DNA of 7,063 bases from an uncultured bacterium (GCA_948742005.1 CAPYQR010000017.1:1-7063); one strand, 5' to 3'; shown: positions 1 through 5,931, counted from the stretch's first letter. Numbers and translations: made by a program. The notes: a model not told the origin generated them from the sequence alone.

Positions 1-1021
1 AAGCAATTTTTGCAATATTTTCGGCTAAATCCATAAATTCTTTTACTGCTTCAAGTTTTTGCGGTTTTAGCGCAGGGATATTAATTGCGCTTGTTGCGTT
101 TCTTCCTTGTAAAACTTCAACAACCTGTCCTGCCACATCAAGTGCAACATTAATTTGTGCTTCATCTGTGCTTGCGCCCAGGTGCGGAGTTAGGACTGCT
201 TTTGAACCGAGTGTTAAAAGCGGCGAATTTGCGACATTTTTTTCGTCTTCATAAACATCAATGGCGCATTGTGCAACCTGACCTTGTTCAATTGCCTTTG
301 CAAGAGCGGCTTCGTCAATTATTCCCCCGCGTGCACAGTTGATTATTCTGACACCTTTTTTCATGCGATTTAGGGTGTTTGCATTAATTAAACCTGTTGT
401 TTCTTTTGTTTTGGGAGTGTGAATTGTGATGTAATCGCAGACTCCCCAGAAATCATCAAGGTGTTTTATGTATTTTGCACCTAATTTTTCAACCATTTCA
501 GGATTTGCATAAGGGTCAAAAACAACAACTTTCATTCCTAATGCTAAAGCGGCGGATGCAACAATGTGTCCGATTTTGCCCAGCCCTATTATTCCTAAAG
601 TTTTAGAATAGACTTCCACACCCGTAAATTCGCTCCGCTCCCATAAACCTTGTTTAACGGAAGCATCTGCTATGGGGATATTTCTACTCATAGCCATCAT
701 CATTGCAACCGTATGTTCGGCTGCTGCGTGGGTATTGCCATCAGGTGAATTAACAACGATGATACCTTGTTTTGTTGCTGCTTCAACATCAATATTGTCA
801 ACGCCTACGCCTGCTCTGCCTATTATTTTAAGATTTTTACCGGCTTCAATTACTCTTTTTGTTACTTTTGTCTGCGAACGTACTAAAAGAGCGTCATATT
901 CGCCGATTATTTCACATAATTTATCTTCGTCCATTGTCGGAAGATTGTCTGCCTGTGCGGCATTTGAAACGATTCTAACCGCAAGGTCGTTAATTTTGTC
1001 TGTTATTAATACTTTTGCCAT
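1..1021 (-). CDS. serA: D-3-phosphoglycerate dehydrogenase, N-terminal 340 residues (3' end outside window)
   Basis: Cytosolic NAD-dependent enzyme that oxidises 3-phosphoglycerate to 3-phosphohydroxypyruvate, the first step of serine synthesis. I translated this frame directly; it is open from ATG 1019-1021 to the left edge. Residues 1-100 form the first part of the substrate domain (GRAGVGVDNID at 69-78, NSPDGNTHAAAEH at 91-103). The NAD-binding Rossmann motif GLGKIG is at 146-151, with acidic D169 at the end of the next strand. The catalytic Arg-Glu-His set is visible as R231 (CARGGIID), E260 (DVYEDE) and H280 (TPHLGAST). Sequence after about residue 310 leaves the catalytic domain and enters an extra region, which fits the long form with ASB and ACT domains; any ACT serine sensor lies outside the window. 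The start is supported by AAAGGA ten bases upstream. It is the second gene of an operon with the acetyltransferase, 7 bases apart. The family call is near certain; hydroxyacid dehydrogenase paralogues lack this full set. Confidence 0.96.
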   Translation of the reverse strand, partial: MAKVLITDKINDLAVRIVSNAAQADNLPTMDEDKLCEIIGEYDALLVRSQTKVTKRVIEAGKNLKIIGRAGVGVDNIDVEAATKQGIIVVNSPDGNTHAAAEHTVAMMMAMSRNIPIADASVKQGLWERSEFTGVEVYSKTLGIIGLGKIGHIVASAALALGMKVVVFDPYANPEMVEKLGAKYIKHLDDFWGVCDYITIHTPKTKETTGLINANTLNRMKKGVRIINCARGGIIDEAALAKAIEQGQVAQCAIDVYEDEKNVANSPLLTLGSKAVLTPHLGASTDEAQINVALDVAGQVVEVLQGRNATSAINIPALKPQKLEAVKEFMDLAENIAKIA

Positions 1022-1028
1022 TTTTGCT

Positions 1029-2003
1029 TTATCCTTTCGGTAAAAACGCTTGAGAATATTTATAAGATTGAGTAAAGCCTGCTGCTTCGTACATCCTTAA
1101 AGCACTTGCAAGATTTAAATCTAAACTTGCGTTAAGCTCGTTTAATTCGACAATTCCGCCTTGATGAAGTTTGACAACGTCTAAAACGGCATTTTTGATT
1201 AAAGATGCTGACAGTTTTCTGCCTCTGTGTTCATCGATTATGCCGATTAAAGGTAAATTGCCGATTCCGCCTCCCGTAACATTTGCAAGACAGAAACCAA
1301 CAAGTTTGTTTTCATAAAGCAGAATTTTGCTTGCTTGCGGCAAGAATCTTCCGTAAACAGAGGTTGTAATTTTATAGGTAATATCGCGGCATCCTTCAAT
1401 TGATAAGAAGCGCGTGTCGAATTTTGAATCGCTTGAATTTTTAAATGAATTAAAAATCGCATCCGCCAATTCTTCAAAATAAATGTCCCGATAAGGGGTC
1501 AGCTTATATCCGAGCGGAAGCTCCATAAAGTTAAATTGGGATAATTCTTTTAGTTTTTGTTTGTTGTTGATATCAAAAACAACAACTCCAGTATCGATAA
1601 AATCAAAGCCGTATTGAGCCATAACGGGTTTAAAAATTTCTTGAATTCCAAGCATTGCATAGCTTATGACTCTGTGCTTTCTTAAAGATTTTGTAATTTC
1701 CATGAATTTATCAAAAAGCAAAGCACGTCTTTCGTTAAGATTTTCACTTCCAAGGCAGTGAATTGCAAATAATTCAATAACATCATCGGGCACGGTTGTA
1801 TAAACCAAAAAGCCTGTAGGGATTGAATCTTCAAGTAATATTATGCAATGGATTAAATTACTTTTATATGATTCAATAAAATCCTCATAATTTAAAGGGT
1901 CGATTTCAAATTTATAATCGGATCTGGCTTTTAATCTAAAATCGTTGTAGGCTCCTTGAAAAACCCTGAAATATTTTTCTTCTAAGATAACAACATCATA
2001 CAT
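1029..2003 (-). CDS. Tandem GNAT-fold N-acetyltransferase, substrate unknown
   Basis: A 324-residue protein of the GNAT superfamily, which transfers an acyl group from acyl-CoA to an amine. The C-terminal half (about 165-324) is a standard GNAT domain. It has the strand LLYENKLVGFCLANV (228-242), the acyl-CoA pyrophosphate loop HRGRKLSASLI (259-269, an R-x-x-G-type motif) and the C-terminal signature NLASALRMYEAAGF (297-310). The N-terminal half (about 1-150) has a GNAT-like order (IHCIILLEDSIPTGFLVY at 51-68, then a helix and YGFDFIDTGVVVFDI at 131-145) but no recognisable CoA loop, so it is probably a non-catalytic pseudo-domain. Two-domain GNATs of this length include mycothiol synthase-type enzymes, but nothing here shows that substrate. 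The gene sits directly upstream of serA, so a link to amino-acid metabolism is possible but unproven. No strong ribosome binding site precedes the ATG; GAAAG lies about 10 bases upstream. A sigma70-like promoter is at 2032-2061. Confidence 0.85.
   Translation of the reverse strand: MYDVVILEEKYFRVFQGAYNDFRLKARSDYKFEIDPLNYEDFIESYKSNLIHCIILLEDSIPTGFLVYTTVPDDVIELFAIHCLGSENLNERRALLFDKFMEITKSLRKHRVISYAMLGIQEIFKPVMAQYGFDFIDTGVVVFDINNKQKLKELSQFNFMELPLGYKLTPYRDIYFEELADAIFNSFKNSSDSKFDTRFLSIEGCRDITYKITTSVYGRFLPQASKILLYENKLVGFCLANVTGGGIGNLPLIGIIDEHRGRKLSASLIKNAVLDVVKLHQGGIVELNELNASLDLNLASALRMYEAAGFTQSYKYSQAFLPKG
1032..1037 (-). promoter_or_regulatory. serA ribosome binding site inside the end of the upstream gene
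   Basis: AAAGGA on the minus strand lies 10 bases before the serA ATG. It overlaps the last sense codons of the acetyltransferase gene (P-K-G-stop), so serA translation initiates from within the upstream cistron. This supports co-transcription and possible translational coupling. Confidence 0.7.
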
Positions 2004-2031
2004 TCGAGTATTTACTTTCTAACTTTTGCTA

Positions 2032-2061
2032 ATTGTACCATGGTTTTATTTTAATTTTCAA
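2032..2061 (-). promoter_or_regulatory. Candidate sigma70 promoter for the acetyltransferase-serA operon
   Basis: On the minus strand, TTGAAA (2056-2061), an 18-base spacer and TACAAT (2032-2037), preceded by TGG so that it reads as an extended -10. Each hexamer matches consensus at five of six positions. The predicted start is about 20-25 bases before the acetyltransferase ATG. An 8-bp palindrome ACCATGGT (2037-2044) abuts the -10. Confidence 0.6.
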
Positions 2062-2067
2062 ATTTTA

Positions 2068-2087
2068 TGTGTAGTTTTGTGTAGTTT
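2068..2087. repeat. Perfect 10-bp tandem repeat upstream of the promoter
   Basis: TGTGTAGTTT occurs twice back to back. It lies just upstream of the candidate -35 at 2056-2061, with a period close to one helical turn, between the flagellin 3' hairpin and the acetyltransferase promoter. This would suit binding of a regulator on one DNA face, but two copies of a short AT-rich unit could also be chance. Confidence 0.5.
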
Positions 2088-2106
2088 AAACACAGATATG
2101 TTATGT

Positions 2107-2140
2107 ACAAGCCCGACATCAGTTAAGATATCGAGCTTGT
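2107..2140 (-). terminator. 14-bp hairpin in the flagellin 3' untranslated region
   Basis: Arms 2107-2120 and 2127-2140 with a six-base loop. Read as minus-strand RNA, all 14 pairs form, including two G-U wobbles; on the plus strand those two positions become A-C mismatches. The structure is therefore specific to the transcript that carries flagellin, whose stop codon is about 20 bases upstream. No U-tract follows (ACAUAACAUAUC), so it is either a Rho-independent terminator lacking its U-run or a 3' stabilising stem that blocks exonucleases. Confidence 0.6.
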
Positions 2141-2160
2141 GTGGAGAGAAATAGAATTGA

Positions 2161-3126
2161 TTAACCGCCTATAAGGCTAAGTGCCATTTGCTGCATGCTG
2201 TTTGATTGGGTCAATAAGGAAACATTCAGCTGCTCAAGTATTTGTTGTCTGACATAATTTGTCGATTCTTTGGCAACATCAGTGTCTGTGTAAACAGCCT
2301 GCCCTTCTTTTAAACTTTCTACACGAAGTGATAATGAATCATAGGAGCTTTCAAGCCTGTTTTCATAAGCACCTAAAAGACCTCTTTTTGTTGCAAGTTC
2401 TCCGATTTTTTCTTGAATTTGCGCCATATATGCTCTGCAATTCGGGTTTGTCGGGTCAAATAATGTTGTAAGTGTTGTGGGGTCTGCAACGGTTACTTCG
2501 TTTCCGTCAGCGTCTAAATATTTTCCGTCTTTTTGAAGATAAACCGGTGTGCCACCGTTATCAAAAGCGTTCGGATTTAAATTATCCGGCAAGGGAAGAT
2601 TTAAACCTGCGGCGCTTGTGTAACAATTAGTCAAAGCACCTGCGATTTCTAAAATTGAATCTTCTGTTGAATCAGGACCGAGTTGGATAATAATCGAATC
2701 GGTCGAACCGTCAAGCATTTTTCTTCCGTTGAAGTTTGTGCTGCTTGCTAAGCGGTTAACTTCTTCAAGACGTTCTATAATTTCATTAGCGGAAGCTGTT
2801 CTTGAATCTACATTGTTAGAATCGTTTGCCATGTCTGTCAAAAGGTCGTTGATTCTTTGAAGATGGTCAGTAATTGAAACCATTCCGTCTTCTGCAACGG
2901 TCAAAAACGCTTCTGCGGTTTGAATGTTTGCCATTGCTCTTTCTGAGCTTTGGATTTTTGCTTGCATATTTTCTGAAATTACAAGCCCTGCGGCGTCATC
3001 TTTTGCTCTGTTGATTTTTAGGCCGCTTGATAATCTCTCCATGGATTTTTCAATGGCTTTTGTTGTAAGGTTAAGCCCATTGGTAATCTTTAGAGATGAG
3101 ATGTTTGTACCTAATGTGATAGTCAT
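2161..3126 (-). CDS. fliC: Flagellin (flagellar filament subunit)
   Basis: Filament subunit exported by the flagellar type III apparatus and polymerised outside the cell. At 321 residues it is a short but complete flagellin. The N-terminal D0/D1 segment (about 1-165) contains the signature LSSGLKINRAKDDAAGLVIS (32-51), LQRINDL (89-95) and NFNGRKMLDG (131-140). The C-terminal D1/D0 segment (about 232-321) contains LGAYENRLESS (251-261) and ends NVSLLTQSNSMQQMALSLIGG, the expected amphipathic end helix. The central variable region is only about 65 residues (168-230) and includes a hairpin-like KDGKYLDADGNEV. It is bounded by two cysteines, C168 and C230, which is unusual for a flagellin. GGAGAG lies six bases before the ATG, and a sigma28-like promoter is at 3156-3182. 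The gene appears monocistronic. I use the symbol fliC generically; hag or flaA would be equivalent. Confidence 0.97.
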   Translation of the reverse strand: MTITLGTNISSLKITNGLNLTTKAIEKSMERLSSGLKINRAKDDAAGLVISENMQAKIQSSERAMANIQTAEAFLTVAEDGMVSITDHLQRINDLLTDMANDSNNVDSRTASANEIIERLEEVNRLASSTNFNGRKMLDGSTDSIIIQLGPDSTEDSILEIAGALTNCYTSAAGLNLPLPDNLNPNAFDNGGTPVYLQKDGKYLDADGNEVTVADPTTLTTLFDPTNPNCRAYMAQIQEKIGELATKRGLLGAYENRLESSYDSLSLRVESLKEGQAVYTDTDVAKESTNYVRQQILEQLNVSLLTQSNSMQQMALSLIGG

Positions 3127-3132
3127 TTTTTT

Positions 3133-3138
3133 CTCTCC
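3133..3138 (-). promoter_or_regulatory. Flagellin ribosome binding site
   Basis: GGAGAG on the minus strand, six A-rich bases before the flagellin ATG. This is a strong site consistent with high expression, and it fixes the start at 3126. Confidence 0.8.
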
Positions 3139-3155
3139 ATTTTTCCACGATAAAG

Positions 3156-3182
3156 GTAACGGACTTTTTAAATTATACTTTA
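3156..3182 (-). promoter_or_regulatory. Sigma28 (FliA/SigD)-type promoter of flagellin
   Basis: On the minus strand, TAAAGTAT (3175-3182), 11 bases, then TCCGTTAC (3156-3163). The enteric sigma28 consensus is TAAAGTTT-N11-GCCGATAA: seven of eight bases match in the -35 element and five of eight in the -10, with exact spacing. It lies about 30 bases before the flagellin ATG, the expected place for a class III flagellar promoter. Confidence 0.72.
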
Positions 3183-3209
3183 GTTATAAAAAAACCATAC
3201 TAAAGTATA
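3174..3209. repeat. Perfect 11-bp inverted repeat over the flagellin -35 element
   Basis: TATACTTTAGT (3174-3184) and ACTAAAGTATA (3199-3209) are exact reverse complements separated by 14 AT-rich bases. The left arm contains the whole sigma28-like -35 box of flagellin. The right arm holds a second copy of TAAAGTAT facing rsmE, but no GCCG-type -10 follows it. The arrangement suggests an operator at a divergent promoter. Confidence 0.65.
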
Positions 3210-3302
3210 AAATTTCCTTAAATTTCAAACAGGGCTTGACATTTAACCACTTTAAAAAAATCTTTAAATATCCTCTAAAAGTATTAGAAAACCCTTATTT
3301 TG

Positions 3303-3311
3303 TGTTAAAAT
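3303..3311 (+). promoter_or_regulatory. Candidate extended -10 for rsmE
   Basis: TGTTAAAAT reads as TGn plus TAAAAT (five of six to TATAAT) on the plus strand, without a good -35. It would start transcription around 3317-3320, almost at the rsmE ATG. An isolated TTGACA at 3236-3241 has no acceptable -10 at normal spacing. Confidence 0.35.
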
Positions 3312-3320
3312 AATAAAGTC

Positions 3321-4061
3321 ATGCCACATTTTTTAATTAAAAAAGAAGATATAAAAAACAACATTTTAACTTTGGATTCTGATAAATACAATGATGATTT
3401 TTTTCATCTTTCAAGGGTTTTAAGAATCAAAACCGGTGATTTAATAAAATTTATTGATGAATTTAAGATTGTTTATCAGTGTAAAATTATTGAAATAACT
3501 AAAAGATTTTTAAAAGCAGAAGTATTAAAAACGGAAAAATCAAACAGGTTTTTAAAAACAAATATCTGTTTGATTCAAAGCGTTTTGATGAATGATGCTC
3601 AAAATTTAGCAATTGCAAATGCTGTTCAAACGGGAGTAAGGGAGATTTATCCTGTGATATCGGATAATGTTTCGGTTTCAAAAAAAGCATTGGATGGAAA
3701 ACAAGAAAAATGGCAAAAAATTGCGCTTGAAAATTTTAAACAATGTGAAAGAGCTGATTTAGCGCAAATACATCCTGTTTCAAGCTTGTTGGAAGCTTTA
3801 TTAAAATTTGAGCGGGATAATATTATTATTTTTGCTGAAAAAAATGTTAATAAAAAATTGGATGAAGTTTTAAATAAAATTGATGTAAATAATAAAATTG
3901 CAATTGTAATCGGGCCTGAGGGCGGATTTTCAAATGCTGAATTTGAATATTTTATTCAAAATAATTATAATTTGATAACTTTAGGAAAAATGATTTATAA
4001 AGCACCAAATGCCGTAACGGCAGGTGTTTCAAATGTTGTTTTAAGGCTTGATGAAGTATAG
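3321..4061 (+). CDS. rsmE: RsmE-family 16S rRNA m3U1498 methyltransferase, divergent
   Basis: SAM-dependent methyltransferase family that methylates N3 of U1498 in 16S rRNA within the 30S subunit. The 246-residue length is normal. The N-terminal PUA-like domain has the signature HLSRVLRIKTGD (29-40). The SPOUT/trefoil-knot domain has GVREIYPVISDNVSV (105-119), KQCERADLAQIHP (140-152), the hallmark IGPEGGFSNAE (197-207) and the knot loop starting LGKMIYKAPNAVTA (221-234). Several signature residues differ from the usual family pattern. The lysine-rich KGDKLEWIIQK stretch is replaced by MNDAQNLAIANA (90-101), EQ is KQ, and the LGPRILRxETA loop reads LGKMIYKAPNA. The start fits the family's N-terminus, but no Shine-Dalgarno is visible in TTAAAATAATAAAGTC. 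It is followed 6 bases later by the tRNA nucleotidyltransferase gene, so the two are likely co-transcribed. The family assignment is firm; the exact substrate is less so. Confidence 0.88.
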   Translation: MPHFLIKKEDIKNNILTLDSDKYNDDFFHLSRVLRIKTGDLIKFIDEFKIVYQCKIIEITKRFLKAEVLKTEKSNRFLKTNICLIQSVLMNDAQNLAIANAVQTGVREIYPVISDNVSVSKKALDGKQEKWQKIALENFKQCERADLAQIHPVSSLLEALLKFERDNIIIFAEKNVNKKLDEVLNKIDVNNKIAIVIGPEGGFSNAEFEYFIQNNYNLITLGKMIYKAPNAVTAGVSNVVLRLDEV

Positions 4062-4067
4062 GTTTAT

Positions 4068-5399
4068 ATGTTAATTGAAAATAAAGAAATTAAAGATGAA
4101 GTTTTAAAAGCAATTTCACAAGTAATAAAAGATGATGAAGTATATTTAGTCGGCGGATATTTGAGAAATTTTTTTCTTAAGGGTGAGATTTCTTTTGATA
4201 GAGACTTAGTCACAACTTCATCAAGTTATGCCTTAGCACAAAAAATCGCCTTAGCGCTTGATGGGGTTTTTGTTGAACTGGATAAAGAAAACGAGATTTA
4301 CAGGGTTGTTTTGAGGGATAAAATTAATTATTTTGATATATCAAAAGCGCTTGATAATAATATTTTAAAAGATGCCAAAAGGCGTGATTTTACAATTAAT
4401 TCTATTTTTTATAATTTAAACAAAGAAGAAATTTTTGACCCGTTTGATGGGATTTTGGATATAAAAAATAAAGTAATAAGAACAGTTGATTTAAATAATC
4501 TAAAAGATGACCCTTTGAGATTTTTGCGCTCTTATCGGTTTTATTCTTTAACAGGGTTTGAATTTGATGAAGAGCTTGAAAAATTCTTAAAGAAAAATTT
4601 TTCTTTAATTAAAAATGTGGCTTTTGAGCGGATAAATTATGAAATAATTAAGATTTTTGAGGGAGATTTTCTGGTTCAAACTTTGCTTAAAATGCTTGAA
4701 GATGAAACGTTAGCTGTTGTTTTTCCTTTTGTTGATGAAGTTAAAAAAATTCCTCCTAATTCTCATCATCATCTTGATTTAATTCATCATTTGATTGAAA
4801 CGGTCAAAAATCTTGAAACATCAAATCCGTTGTTGAAAATTGCAGGATTTTATCATGATATAGGGAAACCTAAAACATGGTCAATTGAACCTGACGGAAG
4901 ACATCGTTTTATCGGGCATGATGTTGTTGGGGCTGAATTTGCAAGGGGTGAGCTTGAAAAATTAAAATTTTCAACAAAGCAGATAAACTATATTACAAAA
5001 ATGATTAAATATCACATTTACCCCTCGGCATTGATGAATTCTTGTGAAGACAAAGCTTTTGCCAGATTTGTCCGCAAAATCGGTTCTGATTCCCTTGATT
5101 TGATTGCGCTTGCGCGTGCAGACAGATTGTCGGCAAGAGGAGAGGCGGTTAAGAGCAAGATGATTGAAGAAAATTTATCCCATCTTGAAAAGCTTGAAAA
5201 ATATTATAAAAATGTTGAATCTCTGGCGCTTAATCCTAAAACATTATTAGATGGCAGAGAAATTATGGAAATTTTAAACATTAAGCCCTCCAGAGAAGTT
5301 GGAGAATTGTTGGAAAAATTAAAAATAGCTCAAATGACAAATGAAATTTCAACAAAAGAAGAGGCAATTGAATTTATCAAACAAAACAAAAGCCGTTAA
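4068..5399 (+). CDS. cca: tRNA nucleotidyltransferase (CCA-adding type) with HD domain
   Basis: Class II nucleotidyltransferase that adds or repairs the 3' CCA end of tRNAs; 443 residues. The catalytic head has VGGYLRN (28-34) and the metal-binding DRD (44-46). These are followed by RRDFTINSIFYN (105-116, nucleotide and sugar recognition) and the base-template motif DDPLRFLRSYRF (147-158). A tRNA-binding helical part contains FERINYEIIKI (186-196). A C-terminal HD phosphohydrolase domain shows HHLIETV (240-246), FYHDIGKP (261-268, the HD pair at 263-264), GHDVVGAEFA (283-292) and RADRLS (350-355). The usual GGxxRD reads GGYLRN here, a mild change. Sequence alone does not separate a full CCA enzyme from the specialised CC-adding or A-adding paralogues, or from a poly(A) polymerase. 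The ribosome binding site is weak (TAGGT overlapping the rsmE stop). The stop codon lies inside a hairpin shared with the convergent gene. Confidence 0.92.
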   Translation: MLIENKEIKDEVLKAISQVIKDDEVYLVGGYLRNFFLKGEISFDRDLVTTSSSYALAQKIALALDGVFVELDKENEIYRVVLRDKINYFDISKALDNNILKDAKRRDFTINSIFYNLNKEEIFDPFDGILDIKNKVIRTVDLNNLKDDPLRFLRSYRFYSLTGFEFDEELEKFLKKNFSLIKNVAFERINYEIIKIFEGDFLVQTLLKMLEDETLAVVFPFVDEVKKIPPNSHHHLDLIHHLIETVKNLETSNPLLKIAGFYHDIGKPKTWSIEPDGRHRFIGHDVVGAEFARGELEKLKFSTKQINYITKMIKYHIYPSALMNSCEDKAFARFVRKIGSDSLDLIALARADRLSARGEAVKSKMIEENLSHLEKLEKYYKNVESLALNPKTLLDGREIMEILNIKPSREVGELLEKLKIAQMTNEISTKEEAIEFIKQNKSR

Positions 5400-5412
5400 G
5401 GAACTTAACGGC
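5392..5412 (-). terminator. Intrinsic terminator for the minus strand, built over the cca stop codon
   Basis: A perfect 9-bp stem (GCCGTTAAG / CTTAACGGC) with a three-base loop. On the minus strand it is followed by TTTTGTTTTGTTT, a good intrinsic terminator tail, so it would end transcripts coming from the 135-residue gene about 100 bases away. On the plus strand the tail is ATTAAAAATT, so termination of cca is likely weaker. The left arm contains the cca stop codon (5397-5399) and the preceding two codons. Confidence 0.82.
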
Positions 5413-5509
5413 ATTAAAAATTAAACAATAGAGGAGAATAAGGAAAACTTCTCATATTTAGCTTGTGCTAACGATTGCATTTGCTAAATTTCCGTAATTT
5501 TTCAGGAAT

Positions 5510-5917
5510 TTACTCATTTTGCGCAAAAACTTTTGCTGCAAGAGCGTATTTATCAGCCGGTTTAAAGATGCCTTTAAATTCAGCATCAATTACATCTGCT
5601 GTTTTTTCTACTCCTGAATTAAATCTATTCATCATGGCTTCAATGTTTTTAACTTGTTCGGGGGTTGAATATTTTGCAATTAAAGCATTAATCCCCTCTT
5701 GTGTTGATAAATCTTTTTTTGCAATTGAAATTTGAGCCTTGTTTTGCAAGCCTGCTATATTCATTGCATTGTAAAAATCATCCGCGCTGATTTTAGGCAA
5801 ATCGTTGTTTTGCGCTTTTTGTTCTACATCACCCTTTTTTGTTTCTTCCTTTTTTCCTAAATTTGCTTGAGAATTGCCAATTGTGTAGTTCCCAAATCTT
5901 ACTTGATTAATATCCAT
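5510..5917 (-). CDS. Small soluble protein of unknown function with flagellar-type promoter
   Basis: I do not recognise this 135-residue protein. It has no signal peptide, membrane segment or cysteine. It begins MDINQVRFGNYTIGN, followed by a charged, probably disordered linker (about 20-40, rich in K, E, Q and N) and then a mostly helical body (about 41-135). That body includes ISADDFYNAMNIAGLQNKAQ (43-62) and an amphipathic C-terminus ending YALAAKVFAQNE. The start is certain: AAGGAG lies eight bases upstream, the best ribosome binding site in the window. A sigma28-like promoter lies at 5964-5991 and an intrinsic terminator downstream at 5392-5412, so it is probably transcribed alone as a well-expressed gene. 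The promoter suggests a role tied to motility. The MxINQ start, disordered N-terminal half and helical C-terminus loosely recall the anti-sigma factor FlgM, but the length is greater and no clear FlgM motif is present. Confidence 0.85.
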   Translation of the reverse strand: MDINQVRFGNYTIGNSQANLGKKEETKKGDVEQKAQNNDLPKISADDFYNAMNIAGLQNKAQISIAKKDLSTQEGINALIAKYSTPEQVKNIEAMMNRFNSGVEKTADVIDAEFKGIFKPADKYALAAKVFAQNE

Positions 5918-5925
5918 ACTTATTG

Positions 5926-5931
5926 CTCCTT
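5926..5931 (-). promoter_or_regulatory. Ribosome binding site of the 135-residue gene
   Basis: A perfect AAGGAG on the minus strand, eight bases before the ATG at 5915-5917. It fixes the start and predicts efficient translation. Confidence 0.85.

Noticed and set aside
672..1043. Plus-strand open frame of 123 codons with hydrophobic N-terminus
   Set aside because: It lies antisense to the well-conserved serA coding sequence, which I translated with all catalytic motifs intact.
3201..3227. Second, plus-strand sigma28 promoter for rsmE using TAAAGTAT in the right arm of the inverted repeat
   Set aside because: At the correct spacing the -10 region is AT-rich without any GCCG-like element, so only the -35 half is present.
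3236..3264. Sigma70 promoter from the perfect TTGACA on the plus strand
   Set aside because: No TATAAT-like hexamer occurs 16-18 bases downstream; the nearest AT-rich hexamers are about 21 bases away.
2924..3313. Plus-strand open frame of 129 codons across the flagellin 5' end and promoter
   Set aside because: It is antisense to flagellin's conserved N-terminus and then runs through non-coding AT-rich promoter DNA; no ribosome binding site or family resemblance.
5435..5455. Small GAGAA/TTCTC hairpin between cca and the 135-residue gene
   Set aside because: Only five pairs with a ten-base loop and no T-tail; likely chance in AT-rich DNA.
5475..5735. Plus-strand open frame of 86 codons opposite the 135-residue gene
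   Set aside because: The minus-strand gene has a perfect ribosome binding site, promoter and terminator; the antisense frame has none.
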